Counted from the first letter of the stretch, positions 53,074 to 61,867 are shown. The stretch: DNA of 64,000 nt from an uncultured Microbacterium sp. (GCF_947489255.1 NZ_CANLCY010000005.1:1-64000); one strand, 5' to 3'. Notes: generated from the letters alone by a model not told the origin. A program made the numbers and translations.

Positions 53074-53727
53074 TCAACGCCCCAGTGCCGCGCGGAGATT
53101 GGCGCCGTCTCCGATGGGGATGGCCAGAGTGGCCAGATGGCCTAATGCCACAACCGCCCCGACCGCTGGGATCAGCCACGAACACGCTCCGAGCGGCACC
53201 AGCGCGAGCGCGAGGATGGCTGGTGCGCACGGACCCGCGCACACCACCAGGAGTTCACGGTAGCCAGGGAGGGCTCGTCTCAGCAGCGCTGCGTTGCACC
53301 CTTCGACGATCAGTATTGCGCTTTCTGACGGCGCGAGGGCTCGAAGCACAACCCCATGCGCAGTCTCATGAACGATGATCGATAGCCCGATAACGATGGC
53401 CACTACTCCCATCGCGGCAATGGTTGCTGAGCCGATCAGCGCGCCGCCCACCGCCGCACCACTCCCGCCACCCCAGAGTAGGAGCGTCCCGCGAAGCATC
53501 AGAACCACAATGGTGGCCGCCACCCGCCCGATGTGAGGAGGGAGGACGCGTGCGCGCCTCTCCCAAGGACACCACCGTTCCGGCGCCTCGTCTGCCAAAC
53601 CGAGGGCACTGAGCTGGCGCCGGGCGTCGTCGGCGTCTTTTCGAACGCTGAGCCCCAGCGGGGCGACCAGACACTCTGAGGCCGTCTCCTCGACGCCCTT
53701 TACCAGGTGCCCCCGCGGCTCAGCCAT
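53074..53727 (-). CDS. M50 (site-2-type) membrane metalloprotease
   Basis: A 217-residue zinc protease with intramembrane catalytic residues. HETAH at 120-124 is the HExxH zinc motif, inside the segment VVAIVIGLSIIVHETAHG. CAGPCAPAILAL at about 163-174 matches the second family motif, and IPIGDGANL at about 203-211 gives the third zinc ligand (D207). There are about five hydrophobic spans and a cytoplasmic N-terminus of about 60 residues. It overlaps the permease gene by 8 bases and ends the five-gene cassette. By analogy with YydH and Eep, it may cleave a membrane-spanning peptide. Confidence 0.82.
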   Translation of the reverse strand: MAEPRGHLVKGVEETASECLVAPLGLSVRKDADDARRQLSALGLADEAPERWCPWERRARVLPPHIGRVAATIVVLMLRGTLLLWGGGSGAAVGGALIGSATIAAMGVVAIVIGLSIIVHETAHGVVLRALAPSESAILIVEGCNAALLRRALPGYRELLVVCAGPCAPAILALALVPLGACSWLIPAVGAVVALGHLATLAIPIGDGANLRAALGR

Positions 53728-55192
53728 TCGCGCGGTCCGCGATGGGATGCCGGGCGCACGTCTGCATGTACAGAGCACAAGCGATCGCAGCCCCGGCGAG
53801 CGCCATCCATGGGACGAAGGTATCCCCCCAGAAAGTCGCCGCGACGTTCAGGCTGACACTCGAACCTAGGAGCAGGACTCCGAAGAGGAAGGCTGCTGCC
53901 GTGGTCGAAACCGACTGCTCCTGGCTCGCCGGGATCAACGCACCGGCAAGAAGCGCAAGCGCGCCGGCCTGCACTGCTCGCGCCCCCAGTGCAGGGAGGT
54001 CCGTGACGGTCAGCACCCCGGTGAGCACGAGCGGAACGACGAGGATCGTTGAGACCGCGATGCCGACCACGGCGGCAGCCACTGCAACCGCGATCGCATG
54101 CCCATTGCGCTCTGGTGCCGCGTGAGCGGATATCCAGGTGACGGGCAACGTGCGTCCGACTGCATAGACGCCCAACGCGAAGGGGACAGTGGGGGCCATC
54201 GATGCGAGCGCGCGCGCCAAGTCAGCCGTGACGGGCGCCTGCAGAAGCACGGTCGCACCGAGAACGAGACCCACCCCGCCAGTAACCGTCGTCAGGAAAG
54301 ACAGCGAGCGGACGGCGGTGACGAGCTCGAACCAGATCATCGGCAGCATCCGCCCGTGGGGTGGTGCCCATCCTCGTAAGAGCAGCGGCGCACGCTGTTC
54401 GCTCGCCGCAGGGCGCACGCTCACGGCCACCAGAACAAGCACAACGAGGATCACTACCCACCCCGCGGCCATCGCCGCGGTGGCGAGCGGGAGTTGCGCG
54501 ACGACCCCCGCGGCGAGAATCCGATGGGGCAGCACGTCGAGCGGGGCCGACGTAGAGATGTCAGCGGTGATGACATCACCCGAGGCGGTGGCGAGAATCC
54601 CCGCCATGACGACGAACGCGGCGAGGGTGTCCGCTATCCCGCCGGCGAAGCGGGTCCCGCGGCGCAGCATCCACGAGAGCGTGAGGAAGAGCGCCACACA
54701 CAGGATCTGTGTCACCCCGATACACGCCACGACGGCGAGCACACCGCGCACAAGGGTGGCGCCTGCAAAGATCCGTGCAAAGACGGCCAGCGTCGGCAGC
54801 GAGAGTGCGACGCAGAAGGCGGTGGCGACGGTGACCATCGGCGCAAGCTGTCCGACCGCTGCTGCGCGTCTCCCGACGGGGAGCAGATCCAGCAGTGCGT
54901 GCAGCATCGTTCGGGGCGGTGATGTCACAGCGAAGATCGTGGCGATGAGGCCCGATGTGATCCAGACCCCCGCAAGCGATGCGCGGGCAATGATGGGGGC
55001 CAGATCAGCCGGCAGGTCCGCACCAAGACGCGACACCGTCACCGATGCAAGCACACAACCAAAGAAAAAGGCGGCCACGACGGTGAGCAGTCCAATGACC
55101 GCAGCGAACGATGGGGGAACCCGTAGGGCTCGGCACATCTCCCGCGCCCACATCTTCCAGGCTACAAGCGCGATCTTCGTCGCTCTCGACAT
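53720..55192 (-). CDS. ABC transporter permease, peptide-export type
   Basis: A 490-residue polytopic membrane protein with about 12 hydrophobic segments (for example FAAVIGLLTVVAAFFFGCVLAS and GVWITSGLIATIFAVTSPP). It has no ATPase domain of its own and pairs with the ATPase at 55481-56317. The size and layout suit bacteriocin-type exporters or immunity permeases (YydJ-like). Its GC is visibly lower than that of neighbouring genes and its codon use differs, which suggests acquisition by transfer. It overlaps the M50 gene by 8 bases. Confidence 0.75.
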   Translation of the reverse strand: MSRATKIALVAWKMWAREMCRALRVPPSFAAVIGLLTVVAAFFFGCVLASVTVSRLGADLPADLAPIIARASLAGVWITSGLIATIFAVTSPPRTMLHALLDLLPVGRRAAAVGQLAPMVTVATAFCVALSLPTLAVFARIFAGATLVRGVLAVVACIGVTQILCVALFLTLSWMLRRGTRFAGGIADTLAAFVVMAGILATASGDVITADISTSAPLDVLPHRILAAGVVAQLPLATAAMAAGWVVILVVLVLVAVSVRPAASEQRAPLLLRGWAPPHGRMLPMIWFELVTAVRSLSFLTTVTGGVGLVLGATVLLQAPVTADLARALASMAPTVPFALGVYAVGRTLPVTWISAHAAPERNGHAIAVAVAAAVVGIAVSTILVVPLVLTGVLTVTDLPALGARAVQAGALALLAGALIPASQEQSVSTTAAAFLFGVLLLGSSVSLNVAATFWGDTFVPWMALAGAAIACALYMQTCARHPIADRANG

Positions 55193-55193
55193 G

Positions 55194-55484
55194 TCAGCGA
55201 CCTCTGCGTGACGTCGCTCTGCCGATGGCCAAGGCGATCGTCACGTACGCAACCGCGACAAGAACGACCGAGCCCCCAAGACCCAGCATGTCGGGGACGA
55301 ACGCGAGAGACGGTGAGCCTTGGTACGGCTCCATCCAGGCCTCGAACACCCCCGGAATGCCCGCGCGTCCGTCCGTCGCCACCGCAAGCGCGACGGTAGT
55401 GACGATCCCGATCAGCACGCAAGCCGCACCGAGCACGAGCCCCATCATTCCGTGCACAACGAGTCGTAGCGGCACGTTCATCAT
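55194..55484 (-). CDS. Small membrane protein of the export cassette
   Basis: A 96-residue protein with two long hydrophobic spans (LVVHGMMGLVLGAACVLIGI and GLGGSVVLVAVAYVTIALAIG) and an external loop of about 30 residues. It follows the ATPase gene with an ATGATGA overlap and precedes the permease by one base. It could be an accessory subunit or an immunity protein of the cassette. No family was recognised. Confidence 0.7.
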   Translation of the reverse strand: MMNVPLRLVVHGMMGLVLGAACVLIGIVTTVALAVATDGRAGIPGVFEAWMEPYQGSPSLAFVPDMLGLGGSVVLVAVAYVTIALAIGRATSRRGR

Positions 55485-56317
55485 CCTTCTCTCTCTCCGT
55501 TCCTGATCCGGTCCGTGTCGGCGTATGCCAGACGAACCTTCTCGATGCGCTGCGCGCTCTCCGCGGTCAGACCCGTGCGTTCCATGAAGACGATCTCCAG
55601 CGAATCCGCCTTCGTGTCCGCCATGAGTCGGGCTGGTACTCCTTGGGCGACAGTGGCTCCGGCGTGAAGGATGGATACCGTGTCGCAGTCCCGTTCGGCT
55701 CGAAGCATGTCGTGAGTGGCGATGAGGACGGCCCGCCCGCTCCTCGCGATCTCGCGCACCAGATGGCGCAAGACCAGGCCGGCATCCGGATCGAGGCCAC
55801 GGAAGGGCTCGTCCAGGATGACGAGCTCCGGCCCGTGGCAGACCGCAGCGATCAACTGGATCTTCCTCTTCATGCCATGTGAATACTCACCGACCGCCCG
55901 GTCCAACGCGGTCTCCATATCCAGTGCGTGAACCAGCAAGTCCCGGCGCCGTCGGTCGTCGGTCTGACGCATCGCCGCGTGGAACTCCAGATATTCCCGG
56001 CCCGTGAGTGTCGTCGGCAGGGGGAGGTCATCCGGCGCGAATCCGAGGTGCCGACGAGATCGCTTCTCGCCCACCTCCACCTCCTTGATGCGCACGCCCC
56101 CGCTGTCGGGTGCGATGAGCCCCGCTATCACGTGAAGCGCCGTGGACTTTCCGGATCCGTTCGGCCCGAGCAGTCCGTGGATCTCACCGGCAGCGATGTC
56201 GAGGCAGAAACCGTCGAGAACGACGCGGCGCCCGTACCGTTTGCTGATCTCCCTCACCCGGAGGATCGGAGCCAGGGTCAGCGGGCCCCGATCCTCCGGG
56301 CCGCGAGGGTCGATCAC
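55481..56317 (-). CDS. ABC transporter ATPase of the export cassette
   Basis: A 278-residue ATPase. Walker A is GPNGSGKST, the signature YSHGMKRKIQLI sits where LSGGQ is expected, Walker B is LVILDEPFRGLD and the switch histidine is in IATHDMLRA. The variant signature fits exporters of the BcrA/YydI kind. GTG at 56317 overlaps the stop of the small peptide gene as GTGA, so its translation depends on that gene. It drives the permease at 53720-55192. Confidence 0.85.
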   Translation of the reverse strand: MIDPRGPEDRGPLTLAPILRVREISKRYGRRVVLDGFCLDIAAGEIHGLLGPNGSGKSTALHVIAGLIAPDSGGVRIKEVEVGEKRSRRHLGFAPDDLPLPTTLTGREYLEFHAAMRQTDDRRRRDLLVHALDMETALDRAVGEYSHGMKRKIQLIAAVCHGPELVILDEPFRGLDPDAGLVLRHLVREIARSGRAVLIATHDMLRAERDCDTVSILHAGATVAQGVPARLMADTKADSLEIVFMERTGLTAESAQRIEKVRLAYADTDRIRNGEREG

Positions 56318-56607
56318 GAGCACCAGGCGCGGTAGGAGCCAGCAGACCCCCAGGCGGGCACACTGATGACCGGATATTTTCCGATCGCACGGCACGCAAG
56401 CCACCACGCCACAGCGAGGCCTACCGCCGCGATGATCGCGAGCGCGATGACGACGATGACCCACACGACGCGATCTCGCCGACATCCTTCACTAATGGCG
56501 GTGTGAGCCGAGGTCGCGAGGTCATCGATGGCGGCGGTCGCCGTCGAAGCGCCGCGAATGAGAAGAGAGTTCACTACTGTCCAATCTTTATGTGCGCATG
56601 TTTGCAT
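56314..56607 (-). CDS. Small single-span membrane peptide, possible exported precursor
   Basis: A 97-residue protein heading the cassette. A cytoplasmic N-terminus (about 1-46) precedes one span (VVWVIVVIALAIIAAVGLAV, about 48-67) and a 25-residue C-terminal tail, GKYPVISVPAWGSAGSYRAW plus CS. The tail is rich in aromatic residues and has a near-terminal Cys. It could be a precursor cut by the M50 protease, or an accessory subunit. ATG at 56607 lacks a ribosome site; a GTG at 56574 is an alternative. An 8-base inverted repeat surrounds the ATG. Confidence 0.6.
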   Translation of the reverse strand: MQTCAHKDWTVVNSLLIRGASTATAAIDDLATSAHTAISEGCRRDRVVWVIVVIALAIIAAVGLAVAWWLACRAIGKYPVISVPAWGSAGSYRAWCS

Positions 56608-56617
56608 TCAACATGCG
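56595..56617. promoter_or_regulatory. Inverted repeat over the cassette start
   Basis: CGCATGTT (56595-56602) and its exact complement AACATGCG (56610-56617) flank a 7-base centre that holds the start codon of the small peptide. It could be an operator or an mRNA hairpin that limits translation. The gap from here to 56831 shows nothing else clear. Confidence 0.4.
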
Positions 56618-56831
56618 ATACTGTGACAGGAGTGGAAGGTCGCCGCGAGACGAACTCACCCCTCTATCCCAGGGATTCACCCCGGCAACAAAGTGACGAC
56701 CTCGAACGGCGTACCGCCCTCCGCGGGGGTGAGAGCTCAGACGAGCACCACTCGGCCTTCGGCGTCCTCGACGACGGCCTGGCGCAACGGCCAGCCTCGG
56801 GCTCACCGCCCGCAACAGGAAGGAACGAGGC

Positions 56832-57794
56832 TCAGGCCTCGGGTTCGCCGCTGAGCAGGCCGCGGAGCCAGTCGCGCGCCTCGACGAAGACATCGTCGCC
56901 GTAGCGGGGCGGATAGCGCACGATCGCGCGGTCGGCCCGGGCGTAGGACCCGAGGAAGATGACCTTCGGGCTGAAACGACGAAGGCCGAGCAGGGCGTCG
57001 GCCATGCGCTCGTCGAGCACGTGACCGTCGGCGTCGATGACGAAGCGGTAGCGACCGAGGGCGTCGCCGATGGGCCGGGATGCCAACAGGCTCAGGTTGA
57101 TCCCACGCGTGGCGAACTGCTCGAGCAGCTCCAGCAGGGCGCCCGGGTGGTCCTCGGGGAGCTCGACGATCAGGGAGGTCTTGTCGGCGCCGGTCGGAGG
57201 CGCGGGCGCCACGGTGCGGCTGACGAGCACGAAGCGGGTCACCGCGTTGGGGTTGTCGCCGATGTTCTCGGCCAGGACCGTGAGGTCGTGGTGCGCGACG
57301 ATGCCGGGGGCGGCGATCGCGGCGTCCGCGGCGCTCGTGCCGTCGAGCACGCCCAGCGCGCTCGCGACGTTGCTCTCGGCGGGCAGATGGGCGTGCGCGG
57401 GGACGTTCCGGCTCAACCAGCCGAGACACTGCCCGTAGGCGACGGGGTGCGCGGCGATGAGCGAGACATCCGCGAGGGTCGCGCCGGGGCGGCCGACGAG
57501 CACGAAGTTCACGGGCACGAGGTACTCGCCCACGATGCGTAGTCCCGGGACCGTGGCCAGCGCGTCCTGCGCCGTGGAGACCCCACCGTCGACGGAGTTC
57601 TCGATCGCGATCATCGCGGCATCCGATCGACCTTCGACGACATCCGCTAGCGCCTCGCCGACGTTGCGGACCGGACGCCAGATCTGATCGCGCGCCTCGG
57701 GCACCTGGGCGAGGGCCGCCTCGGTGAAGGTCCCGGCCGGCCCCAGGTAGCTGTAGGTACGGCGGGCGGGCACGGTCTCTGTGTCGGGCAGCAC
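56832..57794 (-). CDS. pheA: Prephenate dehydratase
   Basis: Converts prephenate to phenylpyruvate in phenylalanine synthesis. The enzyme has 320 residues. It begins with [15 protein letters not shown] at about 14-28 and includes [27 protein letters not shown] and TRFVLVSR of the catalytic domain. A C-terminal ACT domain ([31 protein letters not shown]) senses phenylalanine. GTG at 57794 was chosen because TAGGCT lies 7 bases upstream, indicating a leaderless mRNA; longer readings have no support. No fused chorismate mutase is present. Confidence 0.95.
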   Translation of the reverse strand: MLPDTETVPARRTYSYLGPAGTFTEAALAQVPEARDQIWRPVRNVGEALADVVEGRSDAAMIAIENSVDGGVSTAQDALATVPGLRIVGEYLVPVNFVLVGRPGATLADVSLIAAHPVAYGQCLGWLSRNVPAHAHLPAESNVASALGVLDGTSAADAAIAAPGIVAHHDLTVLAENIGDNPNAVTRFVLVSRTVAPAPPTGADKTSLIVELPEDHPGALLELLEQFATRGINLSLLASRPIGDALGRYRFVIDADGHVLDERMADALLGLRRFSPKVIFLGSYARADRAIVRYPPRYGDDVFVEARDWLRGLLSGEPEA

Positions 57795-57801
57795 GGCGTA
57801 C

Positions 57802-57807
57802 AGCCTA
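57802..57807 (-). promoter_or_regulatory. Putative leaderless promoter -10 box (TAGGCT)
   Basis: On the minus strand TAGGCT ends 7 bases before GTG 57794 of pheA. The spacing equals that of the other putative leaderless promoters in the window, though the box lacks the CGT ending. Confidence 0.42.
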
Positions 57808-57923
57808 GACCGGCGACGCACGGACCCCCTCCGGGGCGGTCGGGGGCCACCGCCCGGCGACGGATTCGCCGAGAATGCGCAACAGCGTGTGCGCATGTCG
57901 GAGGGAGCGGGCAGACTGGGCGC

Positions 57924-59570
57924 ATGAGCAGTCGCGCAGGACAGCCCGCCGAGGCATCCGATCTCATCGACATCGACGAACTGATCGCCGCGTATTACGA
58001 CCGCAAGCCGGATGCCACGGTGCCCGAGCAGCGCGTCGCCTTCGGCACGAGCGGCCACCGGGGATCGTCGCTGAGCACCAGCTTCAACGAGGACCACATC
58101 CTCGCGACCACCCAGGCGATCGTCGACTATCGCGCGGCGCAGGGCATCACCGGGCCCCTGTTCCTCGGACGCGACACGCACGGACTGTCGCTCCCGGCCG
58201 AGCGCAGCGCCATCGAGGTGCTCGTCGCGAACGGCGTCGACGTGCGCGTCGACTCCCGCGACGCGTGGGTGCCGACCCCGGCGCTGAGCCACGCGATCCT
58301 CACCTACAACCGCGACCTGGCCGCCGACGACCCCGGTCGCGCCGACGGCATCGTCGTCACCCCCTCGCACAACCCCCCGCGCGACGGCGGCTTCAAGTAC
58401 AACCCCCCGCACGGCGGCCCGGCCGACACTGACGCCACGGGGTGGATCGCCGACCGCGCGAACGCGCTCATCACGGCCGGCCTCGAGGGCGTGCACCGCA
58501 CCCGTCATGCCGACATCGACCTCGACACCCTGGGCCAGTACGACTTCCGCGACGCGTACGTGCGGGATCTGGCATCCATCATCGACGTCGACGCGATCAA
58601 GAGCGCCGGCGTGCGCATCGGCGCCGACCCGCTCGGCGGAGCCTCGGTGGAGTACTGGGCGCTGATCGCCGAGGTCTACGGCCTCGACCTCACCGTGGTG
58701 AACCCCGAGGTCGACCCGACGTGGAAGTTCATGACGCTCGACTGGGACGAGAAGATCCGCATGGACCCCTCCTCCCCCTCCGCGATGGCGTCGCTGGTCG
58801 CCGCGCGCGACGAGTACGACATCCTCACGGGCAACGACGCCGACGCCGACCGGCACGGAATCGTCACGCCCGACGCCGGGCTGATGAACCCCAACCACTA
58901 CCTGGCCGTCGCGATCGACTACCTCTTCTCGCACCGCGAGGGCTGGCCGACGGATGCCGCGGTCGGCAAGACGCTGGTGTCGTCGATGATCATCGACAAG
59001 GTCGCCGCCTCCCTCGGCAAGACGCTGCTCGAGGTGCCCGTGGGCTTCAAGTGGTTCGTGCCGGGCCTGCTCGACGGCTCCGTCGCCTTCGGCGGCGAGG
59101 AATCGGCCGGGGCGTCGTTCCTGCGCAAGGACGGAACGGTCTGGACCACCGACAAAGACGGCATCCTGCTCTGCCTTCTCGCGGCCGAGATCCTCGCCGT
59201 CACCGGCAAGACGCCGTCGCAGCGCTACGCCGAGCTCGAGGCCGAGTTCGGCGCCTCGGCCTACCAGCGCGTGGACGCCCCCGCGACGCCCGCGCAGAAG
59301 TCGGCGCTGTCGAAGCTGTCTCCGGATGCCGTCTCGGCCACCGAGCTCGCCGGAGAGCCCATCACGGCGAAGCTGTCGCACGCGCCGGGCAACGGTGCGG
59401 CGATCGGCGGCCTGAAGGTGCAGACGGAGTCGGCCTGGTTCGCCGCCCGCCCCTCCGGCACCGAGGACGTCTACAAGCTGTACGCCGAGTCGCTCCGCGG
59501 CGAGGACCACCTGCGCGAGGTGCAGGAGGAGGCGCGGGCCGTCGTCTCGGCCGCCCTCGGTCAGGCGTAA
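57924..59570 (+). CDS. pgm: Phosphoglucomutase (alpha-D-glucose-specific)
   Basis: Interconverts glucose-1-phosphate and glucose-6-phosphate, supplying UDP-glucose for surface glycans and linking glycogen to glycolysis. At 548 residues it has the family length. The catalytic serine is in [13 protein letters not shown] (about 144-156), the metal-binding loop is [17 protein letters not shown] (about 393-399) binds the sugar and [11 protein letters not shown] binds the phosphate. ATG at 57924 is preceded by a weak CAGACT box. It converges with the alcohol dehydrogenase gene. Confidence 0.96.
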   Translation: MSSRAGQPAEASDLIDIDELIAAYYDRKPDATVPEQRVAFGTSGHRGSSLSTSFNEDHILATTQAIVDYRAAQGITGPLFLGRDTHGLSLPAERSAIEVLVANGVDVRVDSRDAWVPTPALSHAILTYNRDLAADDPGRADGIVVTPSHNPPRDGGFKYNPPHGGPADTDATGWIADRANALITAGLEGVHRTRHADIDLDTLGQYDFRDAYVRDLASIIDVDAIKSAGVRIGADPLGGASVEYWALIAEVYGLDLTVVNPEVDPTWKFMTLDWDEKIRMDPSSPSAMASLVAARDEYDILTGNDADADRHGIVTPDAGLMNPNHYLAVAIDYLFSHREGWPTDAAVGKTLVSSMIIDKVAASLGKTLLEVPVGFKWFVPGLLDGSVAFGGEESAGASFLRKDGTVWTTDKDGILLCLLAAEILAVTGKTPSQRYAELEAEFGASAYQRVDAPATPAQKSALSKLSPDAVSATELAGEPITAKLSHAPGNGAAIGGLKVQTESAWFAARPSGTEDVYKLYAESLRGEDHLREVQEEARAVVSAALGQA

Positions 59571-59580
59571 CCCCGTCGTC

Positions 59581-59612
59581 GAAGCGGCGCCGTCCCGCGG
59601 GGCGGCGCCGCT
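59581..59612 (+). terminator. pgm terminator
   Basis: AAGCGGCGCCG (59581-59591) pairs with CGGCGCCGCTT (59602-59612) across a 10-base loop and is followed by T. It lies 11 bases after the pgm stop. Confidence 0.8.
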
Positions 59613-59746
59613 TTCGCGCGTCCGGGCTGCGGGCGGTCGGTGGGTGCCGCTCTCGCGCGTGCGGGCTCCGGCCGGGCGGGCGGTGCCGCTCGCGCGCGGG
59701 GCGGCGCCGCTCGCGCGCGTCCGGGCTCCAGCCGGCCGGTGGGTGC
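59597..59746. repeat. GC-rich degenerate tandem repeats
   Basis: About four degenerate units of roughly 40 bases, built on GCCGCTCTCGCGCGTCCGGG and GCCGGCCGGTGGG, fill most of the first part of the 476-base gap after pgm. No gene fits here. The units may have arisen by slippage. Confidence 0.6.
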
Positions 59747-59812
59747 CGATAAACGCCGATCCGTGCAAGCACGGCGACGCCGCGTTCCTGGCCAGGGAGA
59801 GCGTTTATCGGC
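59745..59812. repeat. Palindromic element with GATAAACGC ends (copy 1)
   Basis: The perfect 12-base ends GCCGATAAACGC (59745-59756) and GCGTTTATCGGC (59801-59812) enclose a GC-rich centre. A second copy lies at 59898-59962 in the same orientation. Confidence 0.85.
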
Positions 59813-59897
59813 GGCAAGGCCGTGGCGACAAGGCAGCAGGGCGCCGCCTCGGCGCAACTGCGGCGGGCGTGCACACCGCGGTCCCGGCCACCGCATC

Positions 59898-59962
59898 GAT
59901 AAACGCCGATCCGCGCGAGACACGCGGCGACGCCGCGTTTCTGAACAGGGAGAGCGTTTATC
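59898..59962. repeat. Palindromic element with GATAAACGC ends (copy 2)
   Basis: GATAAACGC (59898-59906) and GCGTTTATC (59954-59962) are perfect inverted ends. The interior is about 80% identical to copy 1, including GGCGACGCCGCGTT and CAGGGAGAGCGTTTATC. Confidence 0.85.
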
Positions 59963-59982
59963 AGCGAAAGGGCGAAGCAGCG

Positions 59983-60030
59983 GGATGCCGCGGCCCCGAC
60001 GCTCCGCAGAACGTCGGGGCCGTGGCATCC
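59983..60030. terminator. Bidirectional terminator
   Basis: A long stem (GGATGCC, a mismatch, then CGGCCCCGAC at 59991-60000, pairing with GTCGGGGCCG at 60013-60022 and GGCATCC) lies just past the alcohol dehydrogenase stop. It probably ends that transcript and any read-through from pgm. Confidence 0.8.
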
Positions 60031-60046
60031 GGAGCCGGAGACGGGG

Positions 60047-61093
60047 TCAGGCGGGGGCGAAGGTCTTCGCGTCGATGACGAAGCGGTAGCGCACGTCGCT
60101 CTTCAGCACGCGCTCGTAGGCCTCGTTGATCTGATCGGCCGAGATGAGCTCGGTCTCGGGCGCGATGCCGTGCTCGGCGCAGAAGTCGAGCATCTCCTGG
60201 GTCTCGCGGATGCCGCCGATGCCCGAGCCCGCGAACGAGCGGCGGTTGGCGAACAGCGTGAAGACCTCGATGGGCAGCGGCTCCGGCGGGGCGCCGACGT
60301 TGACCATCGTGCCGTTGCGAGCGAGCAGGCCCAGGTACTTCTTGAGCTCCAGCGGCGCGCTGACGGTGTTGACGATGAGGTCGAACGTGTTCTTCAGCGA
60401 CGAGAAGGTCTCGTCGTCCTTCGTGGCGTAGTAATGGTCGGCGCCCATCTTCAGGCCGTCGTCCTTCTTGCTGAGCGTCTGCGACAGCACGGTGACCTCG
60501 GCGCCCATGGCGTGGGCGATCTTGACGGCCATGTGGCCGAGTCCGCCGAGGCCGACGACGGCGACCTTCTTGCCGGGGCCGGCGTTCCAGTGGTTCAGCG
60601 GCGAGTAGGTCGTGATGCCCGCGCAGAGCAGGGGCGCGGCCTTCTCGTACGGGATGGACTCGGGAACGCGAAGCACGAAGTCCTCGTCGACGACGATCTT
60701 CTCGCTGTAGCCGCCCTGGGTGATCGTGCCGTCGACGTCCTTCGCGCCGTAGGTTCCGATGTTGCCCTTGAGGCAGTACTGCTCCTCGCCGGCCAGGCAG
60801 TTCTCGCACTCGCGGCACGAGTTGACCATGCAGCCGACGCCGACGCGGTCGCCGACCTTGTGGCCGGTCACCTCGGAGCCGACCTCGGCGACCGTGCCGA
60901 CGATCTCGTGGCCCACGGTCAAGGGGTAGGGCACGTCGCCCCACTCGCCGCGGATGGTGTGGATGTCGGAGTGGCAGATGCCGGCGTAGGCGATGTCGAT
61001 CAGGACGTCCTTCGGGCCGACCTCGCGGCGCTCGATGGTCGTGGGCTCAAGGGGTGAGGTCGCGGACGACGCCGCGTAGGCGTTGACGTGCAT
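60047..61093 (-). CDS. Zinc-dependent NAD(P) alcohol dehydrogenase
   Basis: A 348-residue cytoplasmic dehydrogenase of the cinnamyl-alcohol-dehydrogenase/AdhC group, reducing aldehydes to alcohols. Zinc ligands are in [23 protein letters not shown] and, for the structural zinc, the four cysteines of [16 protein letters not shown]. The Rossmann motif is [18 protein letters not shown] at 61093 gives the family length. It is monocistronic, bounded by a terminator and palindromic repeats. An NADPH preference is likely for this subgroup but not proven. Confidence 0.94.
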   Translation of the reverse strand: MHVNAYAASSATSPLEPTTIERREVGPKDVLIDIAYAGICHSDIHTIRGEWGDVPYPLTVGHEIVGTVAEVGSEVTGHKVGDRVGVGCMVNSCRECENCLAGEEQYCLKGNIGTYGAKDVDGTITQGGYSEKIVVDEDFVLRVPESIPYEKAAPLLCAGITTYSPLNHWNAGPGKKVAVVGLGGLGHMAVKIAHAMGAEVTVLSQTLSKKDDGLKMGADHYYATKDDETFSSLKNTFDLIVNTVSAPLELKKYLGLLARNGTMVNVGAPPEPLPIEVFTLFANRRSFAGSGIGGIRETQEMLDFCAEHGIAPETELISADQINEAYERVLKSDVRYRFVIDAKTFAPA

Positions 61094-61173
61094 GGGTCTC
61101 CTCGGTGGGGGTCGATTCGGACGTATCGATCTTCTCCCGCCGACGCCCCCGCGGGTCGGGCTTGCACGGATGT

Positions 61174-61238
61174 GCGCGAAGTGCCAGGGATCGTCGCTTG
61201 CCGCTACCGGTGGGCGACGATTCCCGGCACCTCACGCG
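61174..61238. repeat. Imperfect palindromic element overlapping eda
   Basis: An imperfect palindrome of about 64 bases related to the one at 7781-7844, with shared arm GGATCGTCGC / GCGACGATTC. The right arm (61214-61238) runs past the eda stop codon, so the element supplies the gene's last codons and TGA. Confidence 0.75.
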
Positions 61239-61867
61239 GAGACGGGTCGGGGGCGCGAGAGCAGGTGCGCCAGTCGCGGCAGCTGCGCGGCGTCTTCGAG
61301 GGCGGAGCCCACGGCCGCGACGCGCACGCCCGCGTCGAGGAAGACGGCGGCGTTGTCGGCGTCGAGACCCCCGGTCGCCACGAATCGCACGTCGGGGAAC
61401 GGCCCGCGGATGACGCGGAACCACGCGGGTGTGAGCCACGTCGCCGGGAACGCCTTGAGCCACCGCAGTCCGAGCGCCGTCGCCCGTTGCACCTCGCTGG
61501 GGGTGGCGACGCCGGGGAGGATCGGGATGCCGTGCTCCCGGGCCGCCGTGACTACGGCGGGGTCGAGGCCGGGCGACACCAGGTAGCGGGCTCCGGCCGC
61601 GACGGCGACCGGCACCTGTGCGGGGTCGACGATCGTGCCGGCGCACACCGACAGCCCGCGCTCCGTCGCCGCGGAGGCCACGGCGCGCAGGGCATCCTCG
61701 TCGGTCGGGGTCTGCAGAGGAACCTCGACGGACCGGATGCCGAGATCCCACGCCGTGGTCGCGAGCTCGAGCGAGCGGTCCCGGCCCATCCCGCGCAGGA
61801 TCGCCATGAGCGGCGCGTCGGCGAAGGCCCGGTCGAAGAAGGCGACGGTGTCGTCGGGAGGGGTCAT
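61232..61867 (-). CDS. eda: KDPG/KHG aldolase
   Basis: Cleaves 2-keto-3-deoxy-6-phosphogluconate to pyruvate and glyceraldehyde-3-phosphate, the last step of hexuronate/pectin breakdown and of the Entner-Doudoroff route. The 211-residue protein has the (beta/alpha)8 features PLMAILRG, SVEVPLQTPTDEDALRAV and CAGTIVDPAQV, with the Schiff-base lysine in LRWLKAFPA. ATG at 61867 overlaps the kdgK stop (ATGA). Its final codons and stop lie inside a palindromic element. It closes the operon kduD-kduI-kdgK-eda. Confidence 0.93.
   Translation of the reverse strand: MTPPDDTVAFFDRAFADAPLMAILRGMGRDRSLELATTAWDLGIRSVEVPLQTPTDEDALRAVASAATERGLSVCAGTIVDPAQVPVAVAAGARYLVSPGLDPAVVTAAREHGIPILPGVATPSEVQRATALGLRWLKAFPATWLTPAWFRVIRGPFPDVRFVATGGLDADNAAVFLDAGVRVAAVGSALEDAAQLPRLAHLLSRPRPVSA

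Noticed and set aside
53074..56607. Lanthipeptide or sactipeptide gene cluster
   Set aside because: No LanB, LanC, LanM or radical-SAM gene is present; only the transporter, protease and small membrane proteins are seen.
56832..59768. A 978-codon frame suggesting a fusion to prephenate dehydratase
   Set aside because: The upstream part is antisense to pgm and low-complexity; the true start is GTG 57794 with its own promoter box.
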